A stretch of DNA of 64,000 nt from Vallitalea longa (GTDB taxonomy: Bacteria > Bacillota > Clostridia > Lachnospirales > Vallitaleaceae). How positions within the stretch are numbered: the stretch's first letter is position 1; each line of letters starts with the position of its first letter. Shown here one piece after another: positions 56,522 to 64,000 of this stretch. The position numbers and the translations under genes were made by a program. Below the pieces are notes generated by a model. The model saw only the letters and a program-made list of their open reading frames with translations, was not told the DNA's origin and ran no database searches. The stretch lies in NCBI RefSeq assembly GCF_027923465.1, contig NZ_BRLB01000007.1, positions 1 to 64,000 on the forward strand. Reading direction: 5' to 3'.

Positions 56522-58291
56522 TTACATTCTATCAGGGACTTCTATGCCAAGTAGATCCAAACCATTAACTAAGATATCCTTAACTAAAATAATTAGTTTT
56601 ATCCATGAACGTTGTTTTTTTATATTTTTCTCAGTAATTATTTTATTATTATTATAGAATTTATTAAATTCATTAGATAGTTCATAAATATACTGACATA
56701 TTTTATTGGGAGCATATTCAATAAAACTATTGGTGACTATTTGATTAAACAAAGTGAGTTTCAACATTAATTTGCGTTCACTTTCACCAGTTGGTGATAT
56801 AATTGATACATCTTTATCATTCAAATCCCCTTCGATTCTATAATATTTTTCAAGAATAGATTTTATACGGACTACGGTATATAAAATATATGGACCAGTA
56901 TTCCCTTCAAAAGAAGTAAACCTCTCAATATCAAAAATATAATCTTTTGATAACTGATTTGATAAATCGCCATATTTAAGAGCTGCTAAACCTACTTTTC
57001 TAGATATTTCCTTAGCTTCTTTTGTGCTTATATCATATTCTTTTACTCTATCATAAACTATTTTTATTAGTTCATTGATGAGATTTTCAAGACGCATAAC
57101 ATTCCCATCACGAGTTTTAAAGGGTTTTCCATCTTTACCATTCATTGTACCGAATCCTAGATAAGTCAGTTTCGTGCCTTCTGAAACTAGATTGCTCTTC
57201 CTAGCACATCTAAAAATCTGTTCAAAATATAATTCCTGTCTTTTATCCACAATATAAATTATTTCATTTGGATCATATGATTTATTTCTTTCATAAATAG
57301 TTGCTAAATCAGTCGTACCATAAAGTGTAGCACCATCTGACTTGACTAATATACAAGGAGGCATTTCTTTCTTATCTGTATCTTTTTTTACATCAACAAC
57401 AAGTGCTCCATCGCTAATATATGCCACTCCTTTATTCTTAAGATCTTCTATTATATCTGGTATATATCCTTGTACATCACTTTCTTTCTTCCATAAATCA
57501 AAATGAACATTCAACATATCATAGTTCTTCTTTAAATCATCAATCGAAACATTAAGAATATGTTTCCATAATGCAATATACCCTTTATGTCCTTTTTGAA
57601 ATAAATAGGTGTTTTTCTTGGCTTCTTTTAAGTATTCACTATCACTCTTAGATATATTACTAGCCATAGGATATATTTCTTCAAGCTCAGATATATTAAA
57701 AGGTGGTTCCTTTGGATACTCTCCTTCATAGTTTGAATCAAAATACACCAAATCTGGAAAACGTCTTTTCATCTCAGTGATGATTAATCCAATTTGCAAC
57801 CCCCAGTCACCAAGATGAACATCTCCTAACACTGTATATCCAAGGAATTTTCCTATACGCTTAATACTTTCCCCAATAATAGCTGGTCTCAAATGACCTA
57901 TATGAAGCGGTTTAGCAACATTAGCTCCACCATAATCTATAACTATAGTTGTACCAGTTCCTCTCTTCTCGCAACCAAATGATATATCATTAGCCATATC
58001 ATTTATGTATTCAAGAATTAAGCCATCATCTACACTAATGTTTATAAAACCAGGTTTCACATATTCTAATTTTTTAAAACAGCTAACATCCCCAAGTTGA
58101 GTCATAACCTCTTCTGCAATAACTTGCGGTGATTTATGGTACTCTTTCGCTGCTCGTAAACACCCATTACATTGAAATTGACACAAATCAGGTCTATTTG
58201 ACAATGTAACTTTCCCATACACTGAATCATAATTACATCTCATAAACGCACCTTTTAATATATCACTAATCAAGTCCTCTATCATTTTCAT
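56522..58291 (-). CDS. argS: Arginyl-tRNA synthetase
   Basis: The 589-residue class I synthetase has the arginyl N-terminal domain, the HIGH motif in NVAKPLHIGHLRPAIIGES (near residue 130), a KMSKS-equivalent loop KPFKTRDGN and a DALR anticodon-binding C-terminus (GPYILYTVVRIKSILEKYYR onward). It charges tRNA-Arg and has no direct role in purine breakdown. It sits between the ssnA operon and the cofactor maturation operon with its own promoter and a T-box leader, so it is regulated separately. GGAGG lies 9 bases before the ATG. Confidence 0.96.
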   Translation of the reverse strand: MKMIEDLISDILKGAFMRCNYDSVYGKVTLSNRPDLCQFQCNGCLRAAKEYHKSPQVIAEEVMTQLGDVSCFKKLEYVKPGFINISVDDGLILEYINDMANDISFGCEKRGTGTTIVIDYGGANVAKPLHIGHLRPAIIGESIKRIGKFLGYTVLGDVHLGDWGLQIGLIITEMKRRFPDLVYFDSNYEGEYPKEPPFNISELEEIYPMASNISKSDSEYLKEAKKNTYLFQKGHKGYIALWKHILNVSIDDLKKNYDMLNVHFDLWKKESDVQGYIPDIIEDLKNKGVAYISDGALVVDVKKDTDKKEMPPCILVKSDGATLYGTTDLATIYERNKSYDPNEIIYIVDKRQELYFEQIFRCARKSNLVSEGTKLTYLGFGTMNGKDGKPFKTRDGNVMRLENLINELIKIVYDRVKEYDISTKEAKEISRKVGLAALKYGDLSNQLSKDYIFDIERFTSFEGNTGPYILYTVVRIKSILEKYYRIEGDLNDKDVSIISPTGESERKLMLKLTLFNQIVTNSFIEYAPNKICQYIYELSNEFNKFYNNNKIITEKNIKKQRSWIKLIILVKDILVNGLDLLGIEVPDRM

Positions 58292-58320
58292 AATCGTAAA
58301 CCTCCTTCTAGAAATAGTTA

Positions 58321-58552
58321 AAAAAAACGCCTCTTATATAAAAAGAGACGAATAAATCCGTGGTACCACTCAACTTGATTGCAAAACAATCCACTTATAA
58401 CTTTAACGCAGTTAACGTCAAACCCTAACTAATATTAGCTCAGGCAGCTTCTCCAAGTTCCTCTTCTCCTTATATGACCTTATAGGACTTCCACTCTACT
58501 CCTACTCGCTTTTAGATCCATTATAAAGATACTTTTCTCTTCATTGAATTTA
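58321..58552 (-). promoter_or_regulatory. T-box leader of argS
   Basis: Read on the minus strand, the leader contains the T-box sequence GAGTGGTACCACGG (58358-58371), followed by a terminator: CGTCTCTT (58343-58350) pairs with AAGAGGCG (58328-58335) and T7 follows (58321-58327). The upstream 180 bases can form a Stem I-like structure (AGCGAGTAGGAG and GGAGAAG segments near 58450-58512), but I could not assign the specifier codon with confidence. Uncharged tRNA-Arg should stabilise the antiterminator and raise argS expression. Confidence 0.9.
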
Positions 58553-58557
58553 AACAT

Positions 58558-58586
58558 TTTATATATTTTCATCCTATAATTGTCAA
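58558..58586 (-). promoter_or_regulatory. Promoter of the argS T-box transcript
   Basis: TTGACA (58581-58586) and TATAAA (58558-58563) on the minus strand are exactly 17 bases apart, placing the transcript start at about 58551, just at the beginning of the leader. Confidence 0.8.
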
Positions 58587-58671
58587 TTGATAATTTAATT
58601 ATTTTTTTGATATTATTTATTAATATAAATATCTAACTTTAATACTATGTGACTTTTCTAATAGAAAAAAA

Positions 58672-59463
58672 TTATTTTCTATAAGTCAATATAGCTTCTA
58701 ATACTCCTCCTGCTACTGCTCTAGCTTTATCGGATATAGTAAAACAATAATCAATTTTCCCTCTAGGATCAATATCCCCTATCTTAAAATTTTTAGTAAC
58801 CTCTATACCAGCTTTAATTAGTCCTCTTACAACCCCACTAATAGGAGCTAAAACAGGCAAATCATTAACATAACCTACACAATCACCTTTTTCAACAATA
58901 TCACCTATCTCTGATATTGTATCAATGACACCGATACCAGGAGAACGAATAACTCTTTCCCAACTATACCCTTCTATATTACCTGGAATTCCTGTATTTT
59001 TTTCTGTCTCTCCATCATAGATAACTCTTCCGAGATTATGTCCTCTATTAGTCTCTATAACAGCATGAACATCTTTATTAGCAATAAATCCTGGTCCTAA
59101 TCCAATTACAATAGGTGCTATTGCTTTGTTGGTTCCTAAATTTTTCTTGGCTAGAATACCATCTATAACAATTTCAGGTTGAAATCTATCTATACTATCA
59201 CAATACTCATCAACTAAAACCGGAATGATATTACCATCAAGTTTATCCTTAGCTTCTTCAATACTATTTACCCTAACAGCCTTAACCCCTTCAATTGTAA
59301 TTTCATTTTCATATATGGCATTAGCAAAAGAAACCGTTCTTCTAATAACCGTAGGCTTCTCAATTTCCAATACAATCACTTTAAAACCACATTTTGATAG
59401 TCTATGTATAGTTCCACTTGCAATGTCTCCTCCGCCTCTGACAATAACCAAATTTTTATTCAT
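58672..59463 (-). CDS. yqeB: YqeB family selenium-dependent molybdenum hydroxylase maturation protein
   Basis: The 263-residue protein begins LVIVRGGGDIASGTIHRL (residues 5-22), the Rossmann-like start of the EF2563/YqeB family, which is found only where selenium-dependent molybdenum hydroxylases are encoded. Other conserved parts are LVDEYCDSI, VIDGILAKKN and VIGLGPGF. It is thought to help insert selenium or sulfur into the molybdenum cofactor, but the reaction is not proven. The gene overlaps mocA by 8 bases and is the last gene of the maturation operon. Confidence 0.92.
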   Translation of the reverse strand: MNKNLVIVRGGGDIASGTIHRLSKCGFKVIVLEIEKPTVIRRTVSFANAIYENEITIEGVKAVRVNSIEEAKDKLDGNIIPVLVDEYCDSIDRFQPEIVIDGILAKKNLGTNKAIAPIVIGLGPGFIANKDVHAVIETNRGHNLGRVIYDGETEKNTGIPGNIEGYSWERVIRSPGIGVIDTISEIGDIVEKGDCVGYVNDLPVLAPISGVVRGLIKAGIEVTKNFKIGDIDPRGKIDYCFTISDKARAVAGGVLEAILTYRK

Positions 59464-60040
59464 TATCCATCAACTCCTTGATAGTCAAATAATCCTCCCA
59501 AGTATCAATATCCATACCGCATATGTTTTTAGCTATATCTACATAATATACATCATTAGGATTATTCTTAATTATATTTCTACCACCTATATCACCTGTA
59601 ACATTCATTAGTTCCTCTTTCCATTTTGAACTAAACATGACTGGATTGCCTCTTTTGCCATTATATCTTGGTACAATAATACTTTCATTTCTTTCATGAA
59701 AGTTTTTTATTAATGTTTTTATTGTACTAATAGTTAAAAAAGGTTGATCACCATTTATAAACATATAACCATCTGTATTGGACGATTCTTTTAATCCACA
59801 TCTCAATGAACTACTCATACCTTTGGATGACATTTCGTTATAAGCATATTTTATATCATGATTTTCGATTATTCTCTTAACATTTTTGTTTCGGTATACT
59901 AATATAATTTCTTCAAAACCAATATTAACTACCGTTTCTACAACATAACTGATCAATGGCTTGTTATTAAGTTTAATCAATAACTTCTCTTCTTTGAATC
60001 TTCTTGAAAAACCCGCTGCTAATATAATGGCTGTTATCAT
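59456..60040 (-). CDS. mocA: MocA-like molybdenum cofactor nucleotidyltransferase
   Basis: The 194-residue nucleotidyltransferase has ILAAGFSRRFKEEKLL (residues 6-21) and INGDQPFLT (near 95), which form the NTP and metal site. The family (MocA/YgfJ) makes molybdopterin cytosine dinucleotide, the cofactor form used by xanthine-dehydrogenase-type enzymes. The gene overlaps yqeC by 4 bases (ATGA) and yqeB by 8 bases, so translation is coupled through the operon. Confidence 0.92.
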   Translation of the reverse strand: MITAIILAAGFSRRFKEEKLLIKLNNKPLISYVVETVVNIGFEEIILVYRNKNVKRIIENHDIKYAYNEMSSKGMSSSLRCGLKESSNTDGYMFINGDQPFLTISTIKTLIKNFHERNESIIVPRYNGKRGNPVMFSSKWKEELMNVTGDIGGRNIIKNNPNDVYYVDIAKNICGMDIDTWEDYLTIKELMDNE

Positions 60041-60816
60041 GATTTATCTTCCACCATCGTTAATATGGGATTTTCCTCTTTAACATTTCCAATTAATACT
60101 TTTGATATGTCATTACTTTCATTTATTATGTTTTCAGCAAGTTTTTGAGCTTGTAAAAGCTGTTCTTCATTAAATACTTTATTAAGCAAAACAACCTTTG
60201 GAATATGTTTATTGCATTCTTTGAATAAACCATCTTTTGAAAGGATTAATTTTAAAATCGTATCGTAATTAATTCTTTCACCTAATTTTTGGTTAACGAT
60301 ACCAGAAAAAATATTAGCTCTATGTACCCATTTCTCATCTATCATCTTATCGATTATATCCAACCCAATACAACCAATCATCAGTGTTGCACATTTAGGT
60401 ATTACTGGTTCATACCAAGTTGGTGCTTTAATTGATTTTCTTTTAGCGCCATCACATTCAATAATGACAGAATCATAGTTACCCTCTGTACATAAAGGTT
60501 TGACCCAATTTCTATCAATACCTTTTAATTTCTCATTATTATAGAAAATTGTTTTTCCTATAATTGTTATTGAACCTAATGCCAATCTTTTGGATTCTAA
60601 TATTAATTGTCCCAGATCATTAGAAATAATTAAATTATCATAATTCTTGGACATAGGATAATAAATTGCTGTAGTTGTAGTAAGTAAGACTTTCTTATCC
60701 TGCTTGATTAATTCTTTTGAAATGCTATACATTGTAGTAGTTTTACCACCAGCGCCAATCAAACATATTATATTTTTACTATTTGTATCTAGTTCTAATG
60801 CATTTAAAAGATTCAT
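60037..60816 (-). CDS. yqeC: YqeC family selenium-dependent hydroxylase accessory protein
   Basis: The 259-residue P-loop protein has CLIGAGGKTTTMYSIS near residue 20 and LLTTTTAIYYPM near 45, with ECDGAKRKSIKAP near 140. YqeC proteins accompany selenium-dependent molybdenum hydroxylases and are thought to act in cofactor maturation; the reaction is unknown. The gene starts 15 bases after the NTPase gene and overlaps mocA. Confidence 0.9.
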   Translation of the reverse strand: MNLLNALELDTNSKNIICLIGAGGKTTTMYSISKELIKQDKKVLLTTTTAIYYPMSKNYDNLIISNDLGQLILESKRLALGSITIIGKTIFYNNEKLKGIDRNWVKPLCTEGNYDSVIIECDGAKRKSIKAPTWYEPVIPKCATLMIGCIGLDIIDKMIDEKWVHRANIFSGIVNQKLGERINYDTILKLILSKDGLFKECNKHIPKVVLLNKVFNEEQLLQAQKLAENIINESNDISKVLIGNVKEENPILTMVEDKS

Positions 60817-60831
60817 TTCAACTATCCTTTC

Positions 60832-61305
60832 CTAGTTTAATACCTTTATTTTATTAGCTAAATCATATTTTTTAATTATTTCTTCTAATGAATCTTTTCT
60901 GATTGTTATATATAGTTCACAGTTATTATCTAATAGTTCCCTAAAAATTGTATGGAAACACTTATTGTGTAATTCAAGAGGTCCTATCTCATCTAAAAAT
61001 ATAGGTGTAATATTTTTCTTGATAAACTTTCTAATAGTATTCTCTATATTTTCTAAAGTGTCTTTAGAAAAGCTATATGGTCCTATTTTACAAGATTCAC
61101 ACCAAGAGTCTGTTAAAAAATCTTCTCTTAGAACCATAAGCTGTTTTTGCCTAGTAGATAATTGCATTATCTCGTAACTATGAACTTTATTACCAATCAT
61201 ATTTTTTATTGAAACAAAGCCATCTCCCATTTGCAATTCATCATATAAATTAATGATTTTCGTTGTTTTACCTGAATTGATTTTTCCTGTTATAACATTT
61301 ATCAT
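60832..61305 (-). CDS. THEP1-like P-loop NTPase in the maturation operon
   Basis: The 157-residue NTPase has a Walker A motif ITGKINSGKTTK (residues 5-16) and a Walker B region IFLDEIGPLEL that matches the THEP1 nucleoside-triphosphatase group. The middle contains a cysteine pair (WCESC). I chose the ATG at 61305 because AAAGGA lies at a proper distance; the two upstream ATGs are too close to it or precede it. Being inside the yqeC/mocA/yqeB operon, it probably acts on the molybdenum cofactor or its nucleotide precursors, like MobB-type partners. That role is inferred. Confidence 0.8.
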   Translation of the reverse strand: MINVITGKINSGKTTKIINLYDELQMGDGFVSIKNMIGNKVHSYEIMQLSTRQKQLMVLREDFLTDSWCESCKIGPYSFSKDTLENIENTIRKFIKKNITPIFLDEIGPLELHNKCFHTIFRELLDNNCELYITIRKDSLEEIIKKYDLANKIKVLN

Positions 61306-61342
61306 AAGCATTCCTTTCCACAAACAACATAATAAAATGCAT

Positions 61343-62170
61343 CTAGTTATCTATTAATCCATTATTCCTTAAATGCTTATGGCCTTTTTTACCATAACTT
61401 ATTGCAAGAATTTCTGATGCTATTGAAATTGCTATCTCTTCAGGTGAACATCCGCCTGTATCTAACCCAATAGGAGAATAAAGATTAGACAAATCTACTT
61501 TCCCAAATTTATCATGAATTTTATCTAGAAATGTTTTCAATTTCACTTGTGAACATAACATACCAATATACTTAGGTTTTAACTTAAGTTCTAAAACTTT
61601 ATTAATGACATTAAAGTCATTTTTATGAGAAGGAGTACATACTATAATGTAGCTATTCAAATCCAACTCTTCATTTTCAATAAAATTGACATATGTAGAT
61701 TGAACTTTTCTATTAGCACATTCTACAGTATCATATATATCTTTACGATCATCTATAACCGTAATATAAAAATTCATTTTACTTAATACTTTTGTAAGGG
61801 CTTGTCCCACATGTCCGGCGCCAAAGATATATACTTTCGCTTTAACCCCTATGTATTCATAAAACAAAGTGACTCTACCTCCACATGCCATTGGTAATAC
61901 GGTTTCTCCTTCTGTAACTACTTCACCTTCATTTAAAATATATTTTTCCAACTTGCTTTGTTGAGATATTAGCAATTCTCTACACTTTTGCTTTGCATAA
62001 TATTCCAGTGCTCCACCTCCTACAGTCCCTATAGAATTGTCTTTACCATCAACAAGCATTTTTTTCCCGACCGTCACAGGGGTATTACCTGTCATTTCAA
62101 TAACTGTAACCATGATACAACTTTGACCCCTTTTTTTCATACTTATAAGTTCTTCATAAATATTCTCCAT
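61343..62170 (-). CDS. XdhC/CoxF-like molybdenum hydroxylase maturation protein
   Basis: The 275-residue protein has the XdhC/CoxI N-terminal domain (VTVIEMTGNTPVTVGKKML, VGGGALEYYAKQKC, CGGRVTLFYE) and a Rossmann XdhC C-terminal domain (YIFGAGHVGQALTKVL, residues about 115-130; GLDTGGCSPEEIAISIASEIL). XdhC proteins bind the molybdenum cofactor and deliver it, with sulfur or selenium added, to the hydroxylase. It should not be confused with the iron-sulfur subunit of the same name. It is the first gene of the maturation operon and has its own promoter at 62233-62262. Confidence 0.92.
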   Translation of the reverse strand: MENIYEELISMKKRGQSCIMVTVIEMTGNTPVTVGKKMLVDGKDNSIGTVGGGALEYYAKQKCRELLISQQSKLEKYILNEGEVVTEGETVLPMACGGRVTLFYEYIGVKAKVYIFGAGHVGQALTKVLSKMNFYITVIDDRKDIYDTVECANRKVQSTYVNFIENEELDLNSYIIVCTPSHKNDFNVINKVLELKLKPKYIGMLCSQVKLKTFLDKIHDKFGKVDLSNLYSPIGLDTGGCSPEEIAISIASEILAISYGKKGHKHLRNNGLIDN

Positions 62171-62207
62171 ATTTTCACTCCATTCTTAGAGCTGATTTTA
62201 AAAACAC

Positions 62208-62230
62208 AGTTACATTAATAATATGTAACT
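62208..62230. promoter_or_regulatory. Dyad near the transcription start of the maturation operon
   Basis: AGTTACAT (62208-62215) and ATGTAACT (62223-62230) are perfect 8-base complements with a 7-base spacer, just downstream of the -10 box. It could be an operator or a leader hairpin. Confidence 0.45.
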
Positions 62231-62232
62231 AT

Positions 62233-62262
62233 ATTATAACTTGTATGAAAATATTTTGTCAA
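62233..62262 (-). promoter_or_regulatory. Promoter of the hydroxylase maturation operon
   Basis: TTGACA (62257-62262) and TATAAT (62233-62238) on the minus strand are 18 bases apart, a near-consensus housekeeping promoter. Confidence 0.8.
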
Positions 62263-62294
62263 ATACTGTTTGATGTAGAATATATTAGTTAAGA

Positions 62295-62323
62295 TTGACT
62301 ATATAATCTACCTACACTATAAT
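62295..62323 (+). promoter_or_regulatory. Promoter of the phosphopantetheinyl transferase gene
   Basis: TTGACT (62295-62300) and TATAAT (62318-62323) are 17 bases apart. It is divergent from the maturation operon promoter. Confidence 0.75.
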
Positions 62324-62438
62324 AAGTTTATATACTTAATAATAAAAATACAAAGGTATGATATTGATAAAGTTAAAAAAGCTTATATAGCTTATAATTA
62401 GAACTCATATAGTAATATAAAATAGAAACGGACTGTTT

Positions 62439-63128
62439 ATGATGGTTAGTATATATGGAATAAAAATAAACGATGATATAGATAAAAATATTTTTAATAA
62501 ACTTTTGTGTATCGTATCATCAGAAAAAAAGAATAAAATTCTGAAATTTAGATCTAAAAAGGATGCTCAAAGGTCTCTATTTGGAGACTTATTGGCAAGA
62601 TACGTTATATGTAATAAATTGAACATAAAAAATGAACAATTAGAATTCGACGTTAATAAATACGGAAAGCCTAATCTTATTAGGCCTGAAGGTTACCATT
62701 ATAATATATCCCATTCTGGCGATTGGGTTGTATGTGCATTTGATAATCACCCTATAGGAATAGATGTGGAAGTTATTAAACCCATTGATTTTAACATTGC
62801 AAAAAAATTCTATACAGAATTTGAATATACTGACTTGATGAATCAAAAAGAGAATAATCGATTAAATTATTTCTATAGACTTTGGACATTAAAGGAAAGT
62901 TATATAAAAGCTGATGGAAAAGGATTATCTATTCCATTAAATTCATTTTCATTTTCCATAAATAATCAAGATATAGAATTAATGACTGAAAATGAATTTA
63001 ATTCTTGTCTATTCTGGCAGAATGAAATAGATAATAAGCATATTGTCTCTGTTTGTTACTTGAAGGGAAATATCGATTCTATAAAAATAATAAATCAATC
63101 AAATATATTGATGTCTCCATTTTTTTAG
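62439..63128 (+). CDS. 4'-phosphopantetheinyl transferase (Sfp type)
   Basis: The 229-residue enzyme moves the phosphopantetheine arm of coenzyme A to carrier proteins. The Sfp signatures are present: GKPNL (76-80), YNISHSGDWVVCAF (88-101), IGIDVE with magnesium ligands Asp109 and Glu111, and WTLKESYIKADGKGL (149-163). No polyketide or non-ribosomal peptide genes are in the window, so its target carrier lies elsewhere; it could also serve fatty-acid acyl carrier protein if no AcpS is present. The ribosome binding site is weak. Confidence 0.92.
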   Translation: MMVSIYGIKINDDIDKNIFNKLLCIVSSEKKNKILKFRSKKDAQRSLFGDLLARYVICNKLNIKNEQLEFDVNKYGKPNLIRPEGYHYNISHSGDWVVCAFDNHPIGIDVEVIKPIDFNIAKKFYTEFEYTDLMNQKENNRLNYFYRLWTLKESYIKADGKGLSIPLNSFSFSINNQDIELMTENEFNSCLFWQNEIDNKHIVSVCYLKGNIDSIKIINQSNILMSPFF

Positions 63129-63149
63129 TGTTCGATACAATAGCTTCCA

Positions 63150-64000
63150 TTACTTTTCCTTACTTTTTATCTTGAATCTGATTTTTTTGAATTTGGGCAA
63201 AATGAATCTAAATAGTTTATATACTAAATTATTTATAACTAAATCAAATTCACCGATAAATTCCACAAACTCACCATCAAAACCTTTTTTGAACTTATAG
63301 AGTCCATATAGTGGATTATCTGGATTCAAATCACCTGATACTCCTCTAAAATCATACATATAGCAGTCCAGATCTATGGTATCTTCAATCATCTTCCACT
63401 GCATAATGTAATTAGGCATTGTATCTCGTAATATATTGTCAGAAGCACCATAAGAATACCAACCCTTGCCTCCATAATATAAATATATCGCACCAGCTAC
63501 ATAGATGTCTTCTTGTCCTTTATATTCAGAGATATCTTCTATTCTGTTGCTAAAACTGTATATCTGTCTTTGACAATCGGCAATTCTTTTTTCTATATCT
63601 GCTATTTTTTTGTTTAGCTTTTCCAATTCTTGTTCTGCCATAGTTTCTTGCAGCAATGACTGGGTATTTATTTTTCTCTTCTCTAATCTATCTATATTTT
63701 TTTGTTGCTGGTCAAGATTGGATTTTAATCTATTATAATCGGAATCATAATTATATTTAACCATATATAATCTGCAATATGGAATTTTTTCAATCATGTT
63801 TTTGAAATATTCTTTTGGTCTAGTTATGAAATTATCTCTTTTACCTGTAATCACCATTTTTTCTTGGAATATACTTAATATCTTATCTGTAATATTATTC
63901 TTATCATATACTTCTACACTAAGACCTCTTTTTTTTGCTACTTTAATATTATATTTAGTTTTCTTGGAAAAGTTATCATATATAGATTTCTTTCTATCCA
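63150..64000 (-). CDS. FemX/MurM-like peptidoglycan bridge aminoacyltransferase, 5' end beyond window
   Basis: The reading frame is open from the window edge (64000) to the stop at 63150, 283 codons in view. It enters through NFSKKTKYNIKVAKKRG, the FemAB N-terminal signature, so the ATG at 63857 is an internal Met and not the start. The charged coiled coil (Leu/Lys/Glu-rich, about residues 70-125 of the visible C-terminal part) and the second acyltransferase half (DIYVAGAIYLYYGGKGWYSYGASDN, YIMQWKMIE, YDFRGVSGDLNPDNPLYGLYKFKKGF) are typical. FemX-like enzymes add amino acids from aminoacyl-tRNA to lipid II. The gene is convergent with the phosphopantetheinyl transferase gene. Confidence 0.88.
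   Translation of the reverse strand, partial: DRKKSIYDNFSKKTKYNIKVAKKRGLSVEVYDKNNITDKILSIFQEKMVITGKRDNFITRPKEYFKNMIEKIPYCRLYMVKYNYDSDYNRLKSNLDQQQKNIDRLEKRKINTQSLLQETMAEQELEKLNKKIADIEKRIADCQRQIYSFSNRIEDISEYKGQEDIYVAGAIYLYYGGKGWYSYGASDNILRDTMPNYIMQWKMIEDTIDLDCYMYDFRGVSGDLNPDNPLYGLYKFKKGFDGEFVEFIGEFDLVINNLVYKLFRFILPKFKKIRFKIKSKEK

Noticed and set aside
63857-63857. ATG at 63857 as the true start of the FemX-like gene
   Set aside because: The frame stays open to the window edge and the upstream codons encode the FemAB signature, so the gene is cut by the window rather than short.

Overview
The window is low-G+C DNA with genes on both strands, strong GGAGG-type ribosome binding sites, a T-box leader, an RNase E/G-family gene next to two radical-SAM-locus proteins, and a DNA polymerase I whose proofreading domain looks degenerate. 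Together these point to an anaerobic member of the Clostridia, perhaps a Lachnospirales/Vallitalea-like bacterium. That placement is inferred from gene content only.

Bases 1-15.1 kb hold mixed housekeeping and secreted functions. These are an UPF0173 metallo-beta-lactamase-fold hydrolase, an unknown lipoprotein, a secreted C39-like cysteine peptidase, a radical-SAM / DUF2344 / RNase G operon, asparagine synthetase with a small membrane protein, tyrS, a secreted GH20 hexosaminidase with two F5/8-type C domains, and a TSUP permease. About 820 bases (3209-4028) carry no gene I can support. Bases 15.2-30.2 kb are almost entirely minus strand: pepD, the UPF0210/UPF0237 pair, a WalJ-like hydrolase, a GAF-GGDEF diguanylate cyclase paired with an FtsA-like actin ATPase bearing beta-grasp repeats, then polA-coaE-solute-binding lipoprotein, and an ECF sigma / anti-sigma pair. 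A MITE-like element lies upstream of polA. Bases 30.4-34.9 kb hold tRNA-Leu(CAA), a possibly frameshifted small membrane peptide, an unknown membrane-anchored protein and a large secreted protein with three tandem OB-fold-like repeats.

Bases 35.0-62.2 kb form a purine-catabolism island of the kind linked to selenium-dependent molybdenum hydroxylases. One minus-strand block runs ygeY - ygeW - xdhA/B/C-like - PLP lyase - hydantoinase - adenine deaminase - threonine-synthase-like PLP enzyme - guanine deaminase. A DauR/YheO-type PAS-HTH regulator sits at its head. Divergent from it is ssnA - ygfK - a fused selenium-dependent xanthine dehydrogenase. After a T-box-controlled argS comes the cofactor maturation operon: xdhC-like, a THEP1-like NTPase, yqeC, mocA and yqeB. 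The expected logic is deamination of adenine and guanine to hypoxanthine and xanthine, molybdenum-hydroxylase chemistry on purines, then ring opening and nitrogen recovery by YgfK, SsnA, hydantoinase, YgeW, YgeY and PLP lyases. The usual diaminopropionate ammonia-lyase (YgeX) and a carbamate kinase are not in the window; two other PLP enzymes occupy the cluster instead. The right edge has a 4'-phosphopantetheinyl transferase and the C-terminal part of a FemX/MurM-like peptidoglycan bridge enzyme that runs off the window.
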